From positions 2,251,346 to 2,315,345 of the forward strand of contig CM074761.1 in the NCBI GenBank assembly GCA_037355855.1: a DNA stretch of 64,000 nucleotides. Reading direction: 5' to 3'. The position numbers and the translations under genes were made by a program. The stretch is from Pseudo-nitzschia pungens. Taxonomy: Eukaryota; Bacillariophyta; Bacillariophyceae; Bacillariales; Bacillariaceae. Of the stretch, positions 9,631-20,979 are shown piece after piece. The notes below the pieces were generated by a model. That model ran no database searches, was not told where the DNA came from, and was given only the letters and a program-made list of their open reading frames with translations. Position 1 is the stretch's first letter. Each line of letters starts with the position of its first letter.

Positions 9631-10836
9631 ATGAATAACAATAACATCAGCAGTCGTCACTGCAAGGAAAACTGCCGCAGCACCATGGATATGAATCTGC
9701 ATAGCGATAACTCCCACCCCTGCCGCAACGACACAGATGAACGAACCGTTGTTCTGCGGACAATGAAAGCCCTCGAGAACACCGTCTACCGACGTCCCCA
9801 GGCACAGTGCTTGCCGGACATCTTCAGCGGTTTGTGGAGGAAACAAATCGTTGAATGGATGTACATCTTGGTCAAATACTGCAAGCTGAAGCACGAGGCA
9901 ACTGCCGCGGCCGTGTACTACTTGGACGCGGCCGTCTGGACTTCTTGTTCTTCCACGTCGACCCTGGTGCTTACGCCGCTGGATTATCAGCTCTGCGCCA
10001 TGACAGCGTTGCATCTGGCCCTCAAGGTATACGATTCTCCGGCCGTCCGTGTTGTCAAGCTGAGTTGCCTCGTAAAACTAGGGAATGGCGAGTTCACCGA
10101 GGACGACATCATCCAGAAAGAGCAAGATTTGGTGCGAACCCTGCAATGGAGGATAAACCCACCAACCGTGAACTGTTTCCTTCAACGGTACTTGGAATTG
10201 GTGCCGTTTTTTGATGATTATGACGTCGATGATGATTCAGATAGTTACGACATACACAGCAAGAGCGAGGAGAGCGATCAACTCGGGTCGGTGGAACGCC
10301 GCCGAAGGGAACGATTGATGAAGATAGAGGAAATCGCCTACGAATTCATCGAAGTGGCAGTGACACACGATCGTTTCCTATCCGTACCTTCTTCGGTTCT
10401 CGCCTACGCTGCTCTCTTATCAGCGATGGAAGTTACGATGGAACTGGAACAAGAACAAGGTAGGCAGCAGTCGTTCTGTTACTTTGACTACGATTGGGCG
10501 ACGTTTGTAGACAACATGAAGAACGTTGCCGAGATGGGTGACATTACGAACGAAGACAACTGCGACGCAGAAGGGAAGAATCTGACGCGGATGGTTCTCC
10601 AGACAAAGATGTTGCTGGAACGAATTGTCCAGGGTCTCCCCGTTCCGCCGGAGGAAGAGGATGACGATTTGTACAACGCGGCGTTCTCCAAGACTATGAT
10701 GTATTGCGACAAGAGGAAAAACAGGGACGACAACAACCAGGGGGGAAAGAAAAACAAGAACAGCGCCTACGGGGAACTCGGTACGGCATCCGCTGACATT
10801 TCATCCCCTCCCAGGTCACCGACCTCCACGATTTAG
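9631..10836 (+). CDS. Cyclin (diatom-specific cyclin type)
   Basis: This is a 401-residue single-exon protein. The cyclin box runs from about residue 48 to 190, with the helix-1 signature as WRKQIVEWMYILVKYCKL and then HEATAAAVYYLDAAV, LTPLDYQLCAMTALHLALK and QKEQDLVRTLQWRINPPTV. These motifs fit the expanded diatom cyclin group that regulates CDKs in response to nutrients and light. An acidic linker (DDYDVDDDSDSYD) and a second helical fold (about 230-300) follow. The tail is charged and low-complexity. The ATG at 9631 is the first in frame; an upstream in-frame reading lacks an ATG. No destruction-box motif is obvious. The match is to the family, and I cannot place it in a named subgroup. 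Confidence 0.85.
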   Translation: MNNNNISSRHCKENCRSTMDMNLHSDNSHPCRNDTDERTVVLRTMKALENTVYRRPQAQCLPDIFSGLWRKQIVEWMYILVKYCKLKHEATAAAVYYLDAAVWTSCSSTSTLVLTPLDYQLCAMTALHLALKVYDSPAVRVVKLSCLVKLGNGEFTEDDIIQKEQDLVRTLQWRINPPTVNCFLQRYLELVPFFDDYDVDDDSDSYDIHSKSEESDQLGSVERRRRERLMKIEEIAYEFIEVAVTHDRFLSVPSSVLAYAALLSAMEVTMELEQEQGRQQSFCYFDYDWATFVDNMKNVAEMGDITNEDNCDAEGKNLTRMVLQTKMLLERIVQGLPVPPEEEDDDLYNAAFSKTMMYCDKRKNRDDNNQGGKKNKNSAYGELGTASADISSPPRSPTSTI

Positions 10837-12186
10837 TGTAAAATGTTATTGCATGGGGCAATCATAACAACGGGGATATCGTGAGAAATCTACTACTCAC
10901 ATCGACACAAAAGAACACTCTTTCGCACAGGCACTCAATGATGTAAAAATCCTTCTTGTACGGCACAACAGTGTGCTCACAGAAATCGGCTCGTAAGAAT
11001 CTTGTTAACACCAGACTAGAAGTAAGATTACGTGTACGTTTAACCTTACGCATAATACATAAAACAAAATATTTTCTCACTGTGATTATGGCATGTTGGA
11101 ATACCAATACTGGTGAGATAATCAACATCACTCTATTGCATCATTCTGTTGTACACTGTTTGCACGTTTTGTTTTGCAGTACTGAAGTTGTCCTTATTTT
11201 CGCACCTTGTACACCATCACACGTCCGTGTACAACACATGAAGACAAACGTTGAATCTCCTGTTTAGTAGTTACCATTCATTTCTATATTCATCACAATG
11301 GGTTGCACTTCTTCTTGAACTACTAGTACTACAATCATGCTGATGATGCTCTAGTACGGTAGGCGTTTCTGTTCCTAACAGATTGGAAACAGAGGGTCGA
11401 TCAAAATTATCAGGACAAAAAGAAACATTGTCAAAGTCTGAGGTTTCCTGCTGTCCAAAACCGGCGATCTTGTTTCGGAGTTACTTCCAACCTACCGGTA
11501 TGAATATAGCACTTGGTCCCTTCCGCACTTGGGGATTAGTAAATTACCATACCGTACTAAGCTCTAATTTGAAATTGTTGTAACCGATTGGAAAAAAAAT
11601 TGAAGAACAAAGGAATCAGAAATAATCCTAAGTAGATTCTTTAACGTTCAGAGGAGAGAAGTGTTCCCATGTAACGCAAGGTTACTTGTAAGGTTACTTG
11701 TACCGTACTCGTAAACCTTAAAGTAATCCCTGTAAAATGTGTTCTTGTTCCACCTTCAACCTACGGTACCGTTCTCAGTTCCTGGTAAGTCTTACCTAAC
11801 TCGTACGAATCGAAACACGGGTCTGATGGGTTGCGATCGAGTTGAGAGTACAGGTAACCTTACCTTACTCTTAGCTACTAGGAATTCTCGGTAACACAAC
11901 ATACCGTACCATACATTTTAATGGCCCAAGCTCGGTCAGGACGAGTTCAAAGTTTGGAGTGATGGATCGATGACAAGTAAGTCTCACGAAGTAAGGTTTA
12001 CTCATTACTGTATTGGTTCCAAACTGAAACACGCCGTTTCCCAGGTTTCCCACTCGATGCAACATTTGAGATACAAAGTTCTACAAGTACATCATAAAAA
12101 TCCAGCAGACGTTCCCAGAAAGCGTCCGCAGTGCAAGGTCAGAAAAACAATCAACACGACAATTTGCTCGACTAAATTGAATCCAA
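10837..12186. other. Intergenic region rich in GTAAGGTTA/TACCGTA words
   Basis: No gene seen in 1.35 kb. It holds many copies of the short words typical of intergenic DNA in this window, for example at about 11,680-11,725 (GGTTACTTGTAAGGTTACTT and TACCGTACTCGTA), 11,765, 11,858-11,875 and 11,905. The last 300 bp should contain the TFIIE-alpha promoter. Confidence 0.5.
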
Positions 12187-14116
12187 ATGGCCGACTTGAC
12201 CGTGTTCGCTGAATCCCTGATCGCAACGGTAACTCGAGCATTCTACGACGATGACGCCGTTTGTCTGATCGATGTTCTGATCCGAGACAAGTTCCTTCGT
12301 GACGACGACATGGCGAAACGCCTGACCATGCCAGCCAAGAAACTCCGCTCCACCCTGCAATTCTTGCAAGACGAGCAATTGGTCAAGTGGGAAACCGTCG
12401 ATGATTTGAACCAGGGTGGTTCCCAATCCACAAAATTCTGGTACATCGATTACAACCACGCAGTCCACACCATTCGACTCCGGCTGCATCTCTTGAGAAA
12501 AGAATTGGAAGCCGACGAAAACCGCAGCAGAAGCTCCTCCTTCTATTTGTGCGACGGCTACAAGGCGCGACGCTGCAACGGTCGATACAGCGAGGAAGAA
12601 GCCCAACAAATGGTCGACATGAAGACCGGTGCCTTCTTGTGTCAGGAATGTTATTTGAATTACCACAACAACCCGAATGGCCCTCCGGTCGATACGTACA
12701 CACTCAGACTGGTCGATAACGCCGCTGAATTGCAGCGTGCTGTAAACAATATCCGGAGGGGTAAGTTTGTGAAACGATTGGATCTCCTGAATAAATATCG
12801 CGTGGTGCGATAGGGTGCTAAATCAGCCAGAAGTCGTAGATCTCACGAACGAAATTTTCGTCGGATTCTGTGCTGTCCTGTTTCATTTCTCGCGGGAATT
12901 ATCCAGTGAATGTCCAATTATCGGGGAAAATGGTGGGCAATCAACAACTGAGGGCTGGCATCTACGACTTGATTCAGAAAGTTCGAGGAAAGGGGAATGC
13001 TCCCATTACGAGCAACTTGCCGTCGGACAATTTTGCGTTGGGACGAGGTTCGAAACGAATTGAAGGGTATGTAGAATTGAAAGAGGCGTTGAACCACCAT
13101 ATCTTGCGTTTTGTGGTATGAATCATTGAATGGAACTTATGGAACTCACCATAGGTTGGTTGGTTTGTTGGTTGGTTCTTCCGTGGGTCAAATCGTGTTG
13201 CCGTTTGGGACCATACAGAACTGGCCGTACCGCTGGGATCAAAAGTCGCAAATTGCAGGAGCAGGGTGTAGCCGATACAGCAGACTCTGCTAGAAATATC
13301 TTGGTCGGTGGTGGGAAACGTGCTGGCTTTCAGTCGGATCTGACGTTCTTGAAAAACGCCATGGGAGATGGTGTTCATTTTTGTATTGAAAAGGGTGGGA
13401 GTGCTCGAGCTAATTTATTGAGTCAACAGCATTCGAATCTTCAACGAAAAAAGAGGAAATTATTGGACGCTGCAGCGACTAGAGTTGGGACGACTGTCAC
13501 CTTGTTGGATCAAAACGAAAACGAGGAACGAGAAAAACGCAAGCAACAAGAACAGGAGGAACGAGAGCGCATGGAACGAGAAAGTCAAAAGGGTGAAAAC
13601 GGTGGCGACCATGCCAACGATAAAGGTGACGATGACAGCAAAAAGAAGAAAGATCAGAATGGTACGAACAATTCCGAAGACAAAACTATCAAAACCAGCA
13701 GTGGAAGAGTTCTGCCTGGAACTACCGGTATGGATTGGCTCAACGACAACATATCTCGGGACGATCTAGACCGAGAAATGGAAAAATTGCGACAGCAGGA
13801 CAGAGAACAAGAAGAGTTGTTGTTGGCTGCTACCGCGGAAATAAATGATCAATCGCACAACACTCGGTCCAGTCACATATATTTGTCGGATTACATAGAC
13901 CCCGCGTTACAAGCCCCTAGTTTATGGGACGAACACACTCGAAAGGTAACTTTCCAATCATTATACAAAAAAGAAATTGGAAGACAAGCTACCCTTTTGC
14001 GACTTCCAGAATATAATGAGACCGCCGGGAATTTTTCGAGTCCGCCCAAAGGACTCATGCTGTCGGGAAACGGTTCCGTTGTAGACGACCCATCGATCGA
14101 ATGGGAAGAAGGCTAG
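12187..14116 (+). CDS. Transcription initiation factor TFIIE subunit alpha (three exons)
   Basis: TFIIE-alpha joins the RNA polymerase II pre-initiation complex and recruits TFIIH. Exons are 12187-12760, 12907-13066 and 13219-14116, giving 543 residues. Introns of 146 and 152 nt have GTAAGT/CCAG and GTATGT/ACAG borders, and the phases match at both joins. Residues 1-110 form the extended winged helix (YDDDAVCLIDVLIRDKFLRDD, KKLRSTLQFLQDEQLVKWE). A zinc ribbon follows (residues about 119-160), with C122, C130, C152 and C155. Exon 2 supplies LRAGIYDLIQKVRGKG and exon 3 TGRTAGIKSRKLQ. The C-terminal half is charged and coiled, with an acidic end (DDPSIEWEEG). The first Cys pair is spaced C-x7-C instead of C-x2-C, which is unusual. 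The length is close to animal and plant forms. Confidence 0.9.
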
Positions 14117-16792
14117 GCCGCAAACGTAAATCGCTGCCGTATTCAATACCGGTGGGAAAGGAATGAAAAGTAATACTTCGTGGTTGGCAGACAACGATAC
14201 AAAATGCAAAGCAAGCATGCGATGAAAAGCCAAACACAACTCAGAGTCTCTGATTGAAACGTGTAGTTAAATTTTAGATTGAACATAGTTTAGAACTTAT
14301 GCACAAATCGGCAGCATTGGTTTTCTATCGTCTAATCTCTTTTAAAAATTTAGGTCGCAGTCAAACAGATTGAAGTGCAAAATAGGAAGCGGCACAAGGA
14401 CAAGTAGTAAGTTATTTCAACGATTTCTAGAGTTGTACTTCACTCTCAGCAAACTAAATATACGTTGGGAGCAGGCACTGCACTTGCGACGTATACAAGT
14501 GATGCTACTTCCATCATATGCGATACGTTCGTCGCAAGTGATCAGTAGAATAGCATGAAACACACAAGAATCATATGCTAATACCCTTCACTAAGGTGCG
14601 ATGAAAAATCTATTTCTATCAAATCAGCTTTTGAATCAAAACTGGTGATTGTTGTGAAAATAGATACAACATTCAGCAATGAAATTAATGTCCGACAATA
14701 GAAGAAGGAAAATCAATCCGAACATGATTATCGGTGCGCACCCGACAATACCGCTGTTCGCCGCGATGTGTTGGTTGGTGCGAGAGACGAGGAAAGCTGT
14801 TGTGATCTCCCTCATTGATATTGATATGATTGCCTTACGCCCCTATCTTGTTGTGCTCCAATTGCAGTATCAACCAATGGTTTGCTTGCACTTCTCCGTC
14901 CCCATGTCAAGACCGCTGTCTGTGGTAGAGTCGTTGCACGATACCGTTCAAAAGCGAATCCATACATTGGTACGTAGAATTATATCCATAAGCAAATTCC
15001 ATGTCAAATGGTGGTAGACTTATTATACTATCTCGAAAGCGAATCAATAAAATGGTCCGTAGCTTTCAATAAAAGACGAAATTGCATGTCATATCTTTTG
15101 ATTGAGGAGGTCAAGGAATCCCAGGGTTGTACGGGAGAATCTACATCGCAGCGAACTACAACGCACAGGTCAGGAGTAGCAGATTGCTGAACTTCTTTGA
15201 GGGATTGACATTGTAAAGGCCTTTTTGACTTCTCGTGCCACCATTTAGGACACTTAGTCACCCTCTTTTGTATCAACAATTGCATTTGCGAATCAGTAAC
15301 TTTGTCGCATTTTTTTACCTGTTTATGTTTGAGGTATAAGCAAAGATGCAGTGTGTCGAATTTGATCACGAGCATAGGCAATCTTTCATGTGATAGGCTT
15401 CATTGTTGGTTGATGTATTGATAGAGTTCCACTTTCATAAAACGCTGATGCACCTTTGCCTTCGATCGAGGGAGAAGTAGGGTTTGATATTATAGATAAT
15501 AAAGGGTTTCAAAATCTACACTCCACTCAAATCATGAGGAAAAAGTTCCGAATATGACTTCACCTGATGCTGCCAAAGCTTAGATTTCGGACAAAACGAA
15601 CAGCAAGACATTTTTTGAGCCATGGCTCGAACCAGGAGAAGTCGACAGTTTTCTATGAAATGGATGAGTCGCATGCGGAGAAATGATTGAGTTGTGCGGA
15701 AATTGCTTGGGTTTAAATGTTTTTTATGAACACAAATCCTTACTGCTATGCAATTGTACTACACAACAATTGAAGACAGATTCATCAAATGCGCGTTATT
15801 ATTATTACTATTACAATTTCTGAGGATGACCTTGTGATGTTGTGAGGAGAGACGATGATGATGAGCTCAAAAATGCCATTTTAGCGTTTAATGGGTTTGC
15901 TGCTGTGTTCCAGGTGGCAGAGTGTCAGACGATACCCCGACGCAACGGAGAACCCGTGGCGAGGGGAGAACACTCTGGAACGCCGGGAGAAAGAAAAGAT
16001 AAACGAAAATAGACTTAGCTGGCAATAGCGTGCTGATCAGGGTGTGCTTCCTGTCTATGGAATTTCTTTCACTGACTTAGTCACTCAAGGAAGGGGGAGA
16101 AGTCCAGGGCAAGTGGTCTTCAGAATAGCTTGTGAGCTCAATTGCCTCCTAGCGCTTTGCTGCAGAGGAACTTGCTGCTGTTGTTGGCGTTGTTACTGTT
16201 GTCGCTGTAAGCTGCTTAAAAAACAACGCGCGAGCGCGCTCGTCCGACCTTCTTCCGTCTTTCCGTCGACACTCTTCGTAGCTGCCGCATGATTGAGACG
16301 TGTACAAGTACTCGTACTCGTATTTTGTACATGTTCCGAGAAATACACATACACTTTATCCACGATTGAAAAGTTTCGACTCATTGGACCGTTAAATCCG
16401 ATTTCTTAGTGAGCGACATGTTTGTGAATTTTGAGGTGAAGAATTACGTGTGCGACGTAAGAATAACATGACCAATGGTGTAACAATCACCACTAAAATT
16501 TGAAATGCGAAGAATGGAACATGACCTTTCAGTCAATGAAGGAAATACCGGTACGATCACGTAAGGCTTACTCTCCTACGAGAATGCGATGTTGGGAAAC
16601 TACGTTGTCGGATGTCAGGTTTTTCATGAGGGAAAAGAACAAAAAGAAAGTTCGAAAATTGCGTTGAGCGTCAAAACACAATTTGTGATGTTGTAACTGG
16701 TAGGAAGCTGTGCCGACATTTTTCAAGTCGGCGGTGATGCTAATTTGCAGTCCACGAAGATATTCGCTACACGGGTGCATAATACTCTTTCT
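14117..16792. other. Gene-free intergenic region
   Basis: I see no convincing gene in 2.7 kb. Open frames here are short, lack family resemblance and have no splice pattern linking them. AT-rich stretches and short triplet runs (about 15,798-15,815) occur, and one TACCGGTACG word lies at about 16,550, upstream of the LRR gene. Confidence 0.5.
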
Positions 16793-17809
16793 ATGAATGG
16801 CACTATGATGTCCAGAAATAACTTTGTCGACAACAGGAGAATTCCAAATTGGTTGAAAGATCATTGTGTCAGACTGAATGATGAAGGATTGAATCTTCGC
16901 AACCTCAACATGAACATACGGCGTCTGAATCTAGCGAGCATCGTTGCCTTATCGGAGGCTCTCATCGACAACAAAAGGATTGAAACATTGAACTTGACTT
17001 CGTCGCTATCAAATACTCAAGACGATCGAAACGGTATTCGGGTATTGATTCCACTGGCATATGCATTGCGTCGTCATGTTTCTTTGAAGACAATCCATCT
17101 CTCTTATAACCAATTGATAGATGCTACTCCCCTTGCAAGGAGTCTGGAACAGAATCTATCGTCACTGGCGGAACTCTATCTCGACCACAATCGTCTAAAC
17201 ACAGACACGGCGTTTGCTCTTTCACGCGCGTTGCAACACAACAACAAATTATCTGTTCTACAACTCGACTCCAACAACATAGGCGATGAAGGGGGAGCAC
17301 TTATCGCTGAAGCGTTGGGCTACAACAAAAGGCTGAAATTTTTAGGTTTGGCGCAAAACTCTCTGAAATCAAAAACGGCGAGTGCCTTGTTGCGAACGTT
17401 GAACTCCAACAGAAATGTCAGTCTAGAGCACTTGTCTTTGAGCGACAACCCGGACCTCCCGATATCTGCTGAAAATACTATTCTATACTTGGTACGAGCG
17501 AATCGCGCCGGGAGGTATCTTCTTCGAGATGATTTGCCCAAAAGGATTCGGACTGGAGACGGTGACAGAAATAAAAACGATGATACACATAGTACGAACA
17601 GTTGGTTAAGTGAAGACGAGGGGAACATGAATTATAATCGTAATGATTACGATGGGGACGTCCGAAGAAATGGAAGTCATTACAAGCGAAAACTGTGGCC
17701 TCGAGTTTTTCACGGTTTAGAACCAGATATGATATACTTCTTCCTTCGAGAGAACCCAAGTTTGGTGCAATCCAAATACGAATTTACTGGCATCAATGTT
17801 ACGAGTTGA
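16793..17809 (+). CDS. Leucine-rich repeat protein (ribonuclease-inhibitor type)
   Basis: This is a 338-residue intron-less protein. After a basic N-terminus come about seven LRRs of the ribonuclease-inhibitor/NLRC3 kind (about residues 45-235). Repeats include LAYALRRHVSLKTIHLSYNQ, LARSLEQNLSSLAELYLDHN, LSRALQHNNKLSVLQLDSNN and IAEALGYNKRLKFLGLAQNS. Such repeats bind proteins. The C-terminal 100 residues are charged, Asn/Asp-rich and end near FLRENPSLVQSKYEF, a tail seen in many stramenopile LRR proteins. No signal peptide or membrane segment is visible. The ATG at 16793 is the first in frame. The 3' end is 25 bp from the stop of the convergent SFT2 gene. Cellular role unknown. Confidence 0.75.
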   Translation: MNGTMMSRNNFVDNRRIPNWLKDHCVRLNDEGLNLRNLNMNIRRLNLASIVALSEALIDNKRIETLNLTSSLSNTQDDRNGIRVLIPLAYALRRHVSLKTIHLSYNQLIDATPLARSLEQNLSSLAELYLDHNRLNTDTAFALSRALQHNNKLSVLQLDSNNIGDEGGALIAEALGYNKRLKFLGLAQNSLKSKTASALLRTLNSNRNVSLEHLSLSDNPDLPISAENTILYLVRANRAGRYLLRDDLPKRIRTGDGDRNKNDDTHSTNSWLSEDEGNMNYNRNDYDGDVRRNGSHYKRKLWPRVFHGLEPDMIYFFLRENPSLVQSKYEFTGINVTS

Positions 17810-17834
17810 GATAATTTGTATAATAAGAAACTTG

Positions 17835-18815
17835 CTAACTTAACTCACCATTACTGCTGAGTCCCATAAATCCATTACCACTGTTGTTATTCAGGCCTAG
17901 ACACCGCTTCGCTAGTTTCGTAGCTGTTCGTCGTCCATAAGGGATGTAACTTAGACTGTACCAAATATTCGCCCCACACTGACTCATCAGCAAAAGGATT
18001 AGAATCAGCAACTTGAGACCCGAGTAGAATGGGATGAAAACAACAATCAATGTGCTGGCCAGACAGGATAGATAAACAATTGAAACAGTCCTCCGTTTGT
18101 TGTCAAACATATTTTTGAATTGTCGTTTTGGACCACAAAGAAATCCCGAAGCGCTCGTAGCCAATACATTTCCAATTGTATAGTTCAAAGCAAAAGGAAT
18201 CGGAGAGCCCTCAATCAGTTGCACAAAAAATTTGAACGACATGAATGTGATCATATCTGTTGTTTTGGAACAGTTTTTCGTCGGTATATTGATAGTTCAA
18301 GGCAATACGGTATCAGTGTGAATCGAAAGAAATGACAGAATGAAACAAACAGAGAAATGAGAATGAATGAGCGGTTGAGAATCAGCAATACAACGACGTT
18401 TTGACCGCCGAAATATCACAACACCGCCAAACAAATTTATTTTCTGTGCCGAATAGAAAAGTTCATTTATCTGACTTTTCAACCTTTTCCACTCACAGGC
18501 AATGGTGAAGCAAGAGGCGAATCCAATAAGGCGTTGTTGAAACGTAAGTTCTGGGCACAGAAGATCAGCCGCTTCTTCGACAAAAGAAGACGACTTTTCG
18601 CTGTTGTCGACGGAGGATTCGTCGTCGCCTCGACCAAATAATCCTCGGAACGACGACGTGCGACTGGCGGGGATCTCGTCCCCATCGTTCTTGTTCGTCA
18701 TTTCCACATCTACATTTGCAGAATCATCTTCGTTTTGGTTCAAACCGACCATGAGTTGGGCTTTGCTGAATGCGTTGCTCGAGGCCTGTTTGAAACTATC
18801 CAATGACGGCCGCAT
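17835..18815 (-). CDS. SFT2/GOT1-family Golgi vesicle transport protein (two exons)
   Basis: SFT2 proteins are four-pass membrane proteins of late Golgi traffic, acting in fusion of endosome-derived vesicles. Exons are 18497-18815 and 17835-18256, with a GTGAGT...ACAG intron of 240 nt in phase 1, giving 246 residues. The N-terminal 85 residues are soluble and acidic. The membrane part starts at LTFQQRLIGFASCFTIAY, then MSFKFFVQLIEG, FALNYTIGNVLATSASGFLC, GPKRQFKNMF, IVYLSCLASTLIVVFIPFY and LLILILLLMSQCGANIWYSL, ending with SYIPYGR. The GPxRQxKxMF loop and the WYSLSYIPYGR end are family hallmarks. A 1.08 kb region separates it from the divergent MEMO1 gene. Confidence 0.88.
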
Positions 18816-19899
18816 GGTGTATCCTGTTGTCTCTCGTTGCTATCGCTTCACCTTCACTGGTTTAATGTTGTATCTCCTGCTACAGTTTTCCTTCCTCGCT
18901 TCGACTTTACACTGCAACCGCTGTCGCAACCCATCCATAAGGTATGTTGCCTCGCAAAGTTTTGTGAATAGTCACCAATTGAGAGAGTGTTTCTATCGAA
19001 AGTTGAAACACCAATTCGAATCACATGACCCCGGAGGTCGGCGGTGCAACTCAGTCCTGAGAACGATGATGTAACGATGATACGAAGTAAGATTGCGGTA
19101 AGTTTCTACCGTACCTCTAGTTTGCGCATCATACTGTGATACCATACTGTACCGTAAGGTTTACCGTATGGAACTCATCCCAATGCGGAGGAAACGAAGG
19201 TGCGCAAGTTTGTGCGAGGGCATGCATGCCTTCCTATTATTTTATCCGTTGAGATCAAAGACACTAAAATAGTTCTATTCCATCTTGACACCCTTCAAAA
19301 GCGTTGTCAGTTCGAACGTTCGAGTTTAGCCGATTGGAGAAAAAGTTTCGGCATCGAAGATGTTCCTTTCAGCACGGGAAACCAATTGAAAATGCGAGTT
19401 GCCAAGGAGACTCCGCCCAATATTTTTCGTGTCCCGTTTACATTTCGCATACTTCTACTGTATTATTATTTTCTCGTAGTTCTGTAGGTTAAGATTACCG
19501 GTAGGTAACTTACGAGTACACGGTGTTCTGAATACTATTCAGAAGTTTGGTGCCGGGAGTACGTAATAAGAATTGAGAATTCATTTTTTGACCATATCGA
19601 AATCTTCGAATCTGGGAAAAGATACAAGGTAATTAACCTTACGAGACAGTCCAAACAGATTACCTACCGTACGGTATTGAGTAACCTTACGGTATGCAAG
19701 TCAGCAGTAATACTTTTCAACTAATTTTTAGTGTAAGGCTTAACCTTACTTCACTGAACGACATCACCTCGTATTTTCCAGTCGTGTGGGTTGGACGTGA
19801 AATCTTTCTTCGTGAATTGCAACGGAACGATGGTAACATTAATCCATCTTCCGCGAACCATTCTTTTACGACGACAAACACAGGAACCACGCCAACCCA
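18816..19899. promoter_or_regulatory. Divergent promoter region SFT2/MEMO1 with repeated short words
   Basis: No gene seen. The region between two divergent start codons has a high density of the window's intergenic words: GGTAAG with TACCGTACC (about 19,098), CTGTACCGTAAGGTTTACCG (19,146), TTACCGGTAGGTAAC (19,497), AATTAACCTTACGAG (19,632), CTACCGTACGGTA (19,665), GTAACCTTACGGTA (19,681) and GCTTAACCTTAC (19,738). A regulatory role is an inference from placement. Confidence 0.45.
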
Positions 19900-20979
19900 A
19901 TGAGTCTAGGATACATACGACGGGCGCATCACGCTGGGAAGTGGTACTCGGACGACAAAGATACTCTCGATGAGGAACTGTCGGGATATCTAGCGGAAGC
20001 TGCAAACGGCCCGGAGAAAGACGAGCGGTCGTCTCCTCTTCGGGCGATCATTTCACCTCACGCTGGATTCTCGTATTCGGGGCCGACAGCAGCGTGTGCA
20101 TTTCACGCTCTCGGGGAGGAACTCGCAAAGCCCGATTCTCCCATCAAGCGCATTCTGGTTTTGCATCCTTCCCATCACGTGTACGTCGATGGATGTGCCG
20201 TGAGTGGGGCGAGTACCATCGAAACACCTCTCGGCAATTTGCCCGTGGACTCGGAGCTTCGGGACGAAATTCTAGCATTGAAGCATAGCGCAGATTGGGA
20301 AAAAGAAGCAGCGGAAGCACTTTCTTCCCGCTATAGTATCTTGTTCGGCAGAAATGACAGCAAGAAGAAAAAAACAGGAGGCGCTTTTGTGCTGATGGAT
20401 CGGGATGTGGACGAGGCGGAACATAGTGGTGAAATGTTTTATCCATATATTGCCAAGGTTCAAAAGACAGCCAGTCAGAGAAATGGAAGAACCTCGTTGA
20501 TTCCGGTCTTGCCCATTATGTGTGGAAGTATCTCGAATGCCAAACAATCTGAGTTCGGCAAGTTGTTGGCCGATATCATAGATCGGAAGGATGTTGTCTC
20601 TCTGATTTCGAGCGACTTTTGTCATTGGGGAAGGAATTTTTCGTATCAGCCACTGCCACCAACATGTGTAAGTACGACGAAGAAGATGGAAATATTTGAA
20701 TTCATCGAGAGCTTGGATCGACGAGGGATGCTTCACATCGAAATGAAACAACCTGGTGACTTCGCCAAATATATCAAGGAGACGAAAAACACGGTGTGTG
20801 GCCAGCACGCCATTCAGGTCTGGTTAAATGCCGTTGTCCATACCGAAAGGACAAGCGATAACCAAGATGAAGAATTGGACATTGCATTCAACAAGTATAC
20901 TCAGTGCGCACAAGTCCGGTCAATGGCAGATTACAGTGTGAGCTATGCTAGTGCGGTAGCAAGAGTCTCCAGACCCTGA
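19900..20979 (+). CDS. MEMO1-family protein
   Basis: MEMO proteins adopt the fold of class III extradiol dioxygenases; the animal member binds copper or iron and acts in redox control and cell motility signalling. This 359-residue single-exon protein has the conserved blocks in order: RRAHHAGKWYS, AIISPHAGFSYSGPTAACAF, RILVLHPSHHVYVDGCAVSG, TPLGNLPVD, EHSGEMFYPYIAKV, LIPVLPIMCG and SLISSDFCHWGRNFSY. The metal-site histidines (SPHAG, PSHH and the SSDFCHWG block) are all present. Compared with the usual 290-300 residues there is extra sequence between about residues 130 and 170 (KEAAEALSSRYSILFG and a Lys-rich loop). No targeting signal is visible. Start ATG at 19900 gives the standard N-terminus. 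Confidence 0.9.
   Translation: MSLGYIRRAHHAGKWYSDDKDTLDEELSGYLAEAANGPEKDERSSPLRAIISPHAGFSYSGPTAACAFHALGEELAKPDSPIKRILVLHPSHHVYVDGCAVSGASTIETPLGNLPVDSELRDEILALKHSADWEKEAAEALSSRYSILFGRNDSKKKKTGGAFVLMDRDVDEAEHSGEMFYPYIAKVQKTASQRNGRTSLIPVLPIMCGSISNAKQSEFGKLLADIIDRKDVVSLISSDFCHWGRNFSYQPLPPTCVSTTKKMEIFEFIESLDRRGMLHIEMKQPGDFAKYIKETKNTVCGQHAIQVWLNAVVHTERTSDNQDEELDIAFNKYTQCAQVRSMADYSVSYASAVARVSRP

Noticed and set aside
12187..12813. TFIIE-alpha ending at 12813 and a separate gene at 13130-14116
   Set aside because: Two GT-AG introns with matching phases join them into one protein, and the 12,813 stop lies inside the first intron.
14679..15017. 112-codon plus-strand frame
   Set aside because: No recognisable motif, signal or neighbouring exon.
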